A stretch of 64,000 bases of DNA, taken from NCBI RefSeq assembly GCF_000743705.1, contig NZ_JQEZ01000003.1, positions 141,142 to 205,141 on the forward strand. Reading direction: 5' to 3'. The notes beneath the pieces are model-generated. The model did not search any database and was not told the DNA's origin. It worked only from the letters and a program-made list of their open reading frames with translations. The translations under genes were made by a program, and so were the position numbers. This stretch comes from Ruegeria halocynthiae (GTDB taxonomy: Bacteria; Pseudomonadota; Alphaproteobacteria; Rhodobacterales; Rhodobacteraceae). Positions 63,100 through 64,000 of this stretch are shown in pieces (the stretch's first letter is position 1; the number at the start of each line of letters is the position of its first letter).

Positions 63100-63468
63100 A
63101 TGACGCTGACACCAATTCGAATGACTGCTGAAGGTGATCCCAAAAAGGGATTTGTTCCCGGCGACGCCGTCGCGAAAGAGGATTTCCTCACGGACGACAA
63201 AACCGAGATTTTCAGCGAGCTATACACCTCGGACGACAAATACGTCACTGCCGGTGTCTGGGAATGCGCCCCTGCGCGCGAAGCGTTCGACGCCTATCCC
63301 GTCGATGAGATGATGACTGTCATTTCGGGCTCAGTCACTATGACCAGCCATGACGGAACCAAGCAGACCTTTTCCGCGGGTGATACGTTTTTTATCGGCA
63401 AGGGAACGCCGTGCGTGTGGGAGAACACCGAAACCATGCGCAAGTACTATATGATCGTGGAGCGTTGA
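63100..63468 (+). CDS. Small cupin-domain protein (DUF861/cupin_3 type)
   Basis: 122 residues, a single cupin barrel: VWECAPAREAFDAYPVDEMM then SVTMTSHDG and FSAGDTFFIGKGTPCVWEN. The metal His of motif 1 is not evident, with acidic residues in its place, as in the DUF861 subgroup found with amine or ureide metabolism genes. ACGATAC rather than a clear ribosome-binding site precedes ATG. No operon partner in the window; function unknown. Confidence 0.7.
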   Translation: MTLTPIRMTAEGDPKKGFVPGDAVAKEDFLTDDKTEIFSELYTSDDKYVTAGVWECAPAREAFDAYPVDEMMTVISGSVTMTSHDGTKQTFSAGDTFFIGKGTPCVWENTETMRKYYMIVER

Positions 63469-63668
63469 TTATTTGAGGCCATGAATGGCACCTGTCAGGG
63501 AAGATCAGCGCGCTCGCGTGACCGGACGCGAACGATCTGCGCATGTCGCCCGCTTGGCGCGTGCGATGCCACACCTCGGATATGGCATGACAACGGTAAT
63601 CTTGTACACGCCAAAACGTCGGCTGCTGCCTTGTCCGAGGGGTACATTAAAACTGATATGTAATGCGG

Positions 63669-63833
63669 CTAGATCCCGATGATCGGCAGAAAGCATGCAA
63701 AGGCAAAAGCGGAGGTGTGCAGGCCAAAAGCGTATGTGATGGACGCGGTTGTTATCGGTCGTTTGAAGTCCGATTTGGCGAAGACCCAGCCCTGGATTTG
63801 GGCGATGATGGCAAAGCAGAGGAAGGTGGGCAG
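63669..63833 (-). pseudogene. C-terminal tail of an unidentified membrane protein
   Basis: About 54 codons ending at TAG (63669). Two hydrophobic stretches (LPTFLCFAIIAQIQGW and TTASITYAFGLHTSAFAFAC) with no start codon. Its upstream part is replaced by the IS6-type sequence at about 63838, so it appears cut off at that junction. Family not recognised. Confidence 0.4.
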
Positions 63834-63837
63834 GCCT

Positions 63838-64000
63838 GATGGCGCGGTCGATCAGCATGGTGCCGTGCTGGACGAAATACTCCAACCGAAACGGGACAAA
63901 CGGGCCGCAAAACGGCTGTTGCGCCGCCTGATAAAGCGTCTTGGGTTCATTCCAAAGCGGATCATCACGGACAAGCTGTGTTCTTATGGTACTGCCAAGC
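63838..64000 (+). pseudogene. IS6-family transposase fragment running off the window
   Basis: Frame 1 encodes AVDQHGAVLDEILQPKRDKR, AAKRLLRRLIKRLGFIPKRI and ITDKLCSYGTAK, the first catalytic-Asp to second-Asp region of the IS6/IS26 DDE domain. The N-terminal part of the transposase, its start and a left terminal repeat are absent; the homology begins abruptly near 63838. The 3' part lies outside the window. Confidence 0.75.

Noticed and set aside
63505..63885. 126-codon open frame on minus over the cupin downstream region
   Set aside because: Runs across the boundary between two unrelated fragments and has no recognisable domain or ribosome-binding site.

Overview
The window looks like a chromosome or large-plasmid segment of a marine-type alphaproteobacterium of the Rhodobacterales (Roseobacter group). 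The grounds are moderately high GC, tight operons with ATGA-type overlaps, and the combination of tripartite tricarboxylate (TTT), TRAP and polyamine-type ABC uptake systems with pca, box and paa aromatic catabolism. The species assignment is inference. I saw no rRNA, tRNA or CRISPR array.

Layout. 1-503: end of an Asp/Glu-hydantoin racemase gene. 880-7275: a TctD/TctE-like two-component system with a co-transcribed periplasmic binding protein, divergent from a tctCBA transporter. An elaborate inverted repeat sits in the shared promoter. 7515-20369: an uncharacterised uptake/catabolic cluster. It starts with a binding-protein homologue that has no signal peptide, overlapping a GntR regulator with an apparent second winged helix. 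Then come a PotABCD-like ABC transporter with two different ATPases (one lacking the H-loop histidine), two SDR dehydrogenases, an amidase, a NodB-type deacetylase, a 98-residue CxxC protein and a COG0523 metallochaperone-type GTPase. 20390-24650 (minus): pxpA/B/C-type 5-oxoprolinase genes interleaved with biotin carboxylase and biotin carrier genes, with a divergent LysR gene and then an AEC-family carrier.

26881-32215 (plus): 4-hydroxybenzoate to protocatechuate and the upper beta-ketoadipate branch (pobA, pcaC, pcaH, pcaG, a BKACE/DUF849 gene, pcaB). pcaD and pcaIJ are not in the window. 32245-46283 (minus): the aerobic benzoyl-CoA (box) pathway with benzoate-CoA ligase, BoxR, a FadJ-like beta-oxidation protein, a thioesterase, a 54-residue Cys-rich ORF between boxA and boxB, DUF309 and DUF4863 genes and a TRAP transporter. 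Nine TGCA-N6-TGCA-like sites lie in front of these units, so BoxR probably controls the whole block, including the TRAP genes. 46372-62019: phenylacetate catabolism, with paaG-paaI-paaK-tetR on minus and paaZ, thiolase, paaABCDE and paaX on plus.

paaZ is split after codon 52 by a complete 4.56-kb Tn3-family transposon (38-bp inverted repeats, 5-bp ACCGT duplication, resolvase, transposase, alpha/beta-hydrolase passenger). Removing the element and one duplication copy restores a 676-codon frame, so the insertion looks recent and should disable phenylacetate ring-opening chemistry unless a second copy exists.

62020-64000 is a scrap region of degraded pieces: a tyrosine-phosphatase-like tail, a PD-(D/E)XK-like protein fragment, a membrane-protein tail and an IS6-type transposase fragment running off the end. 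It also holds one intact small cupin gene.
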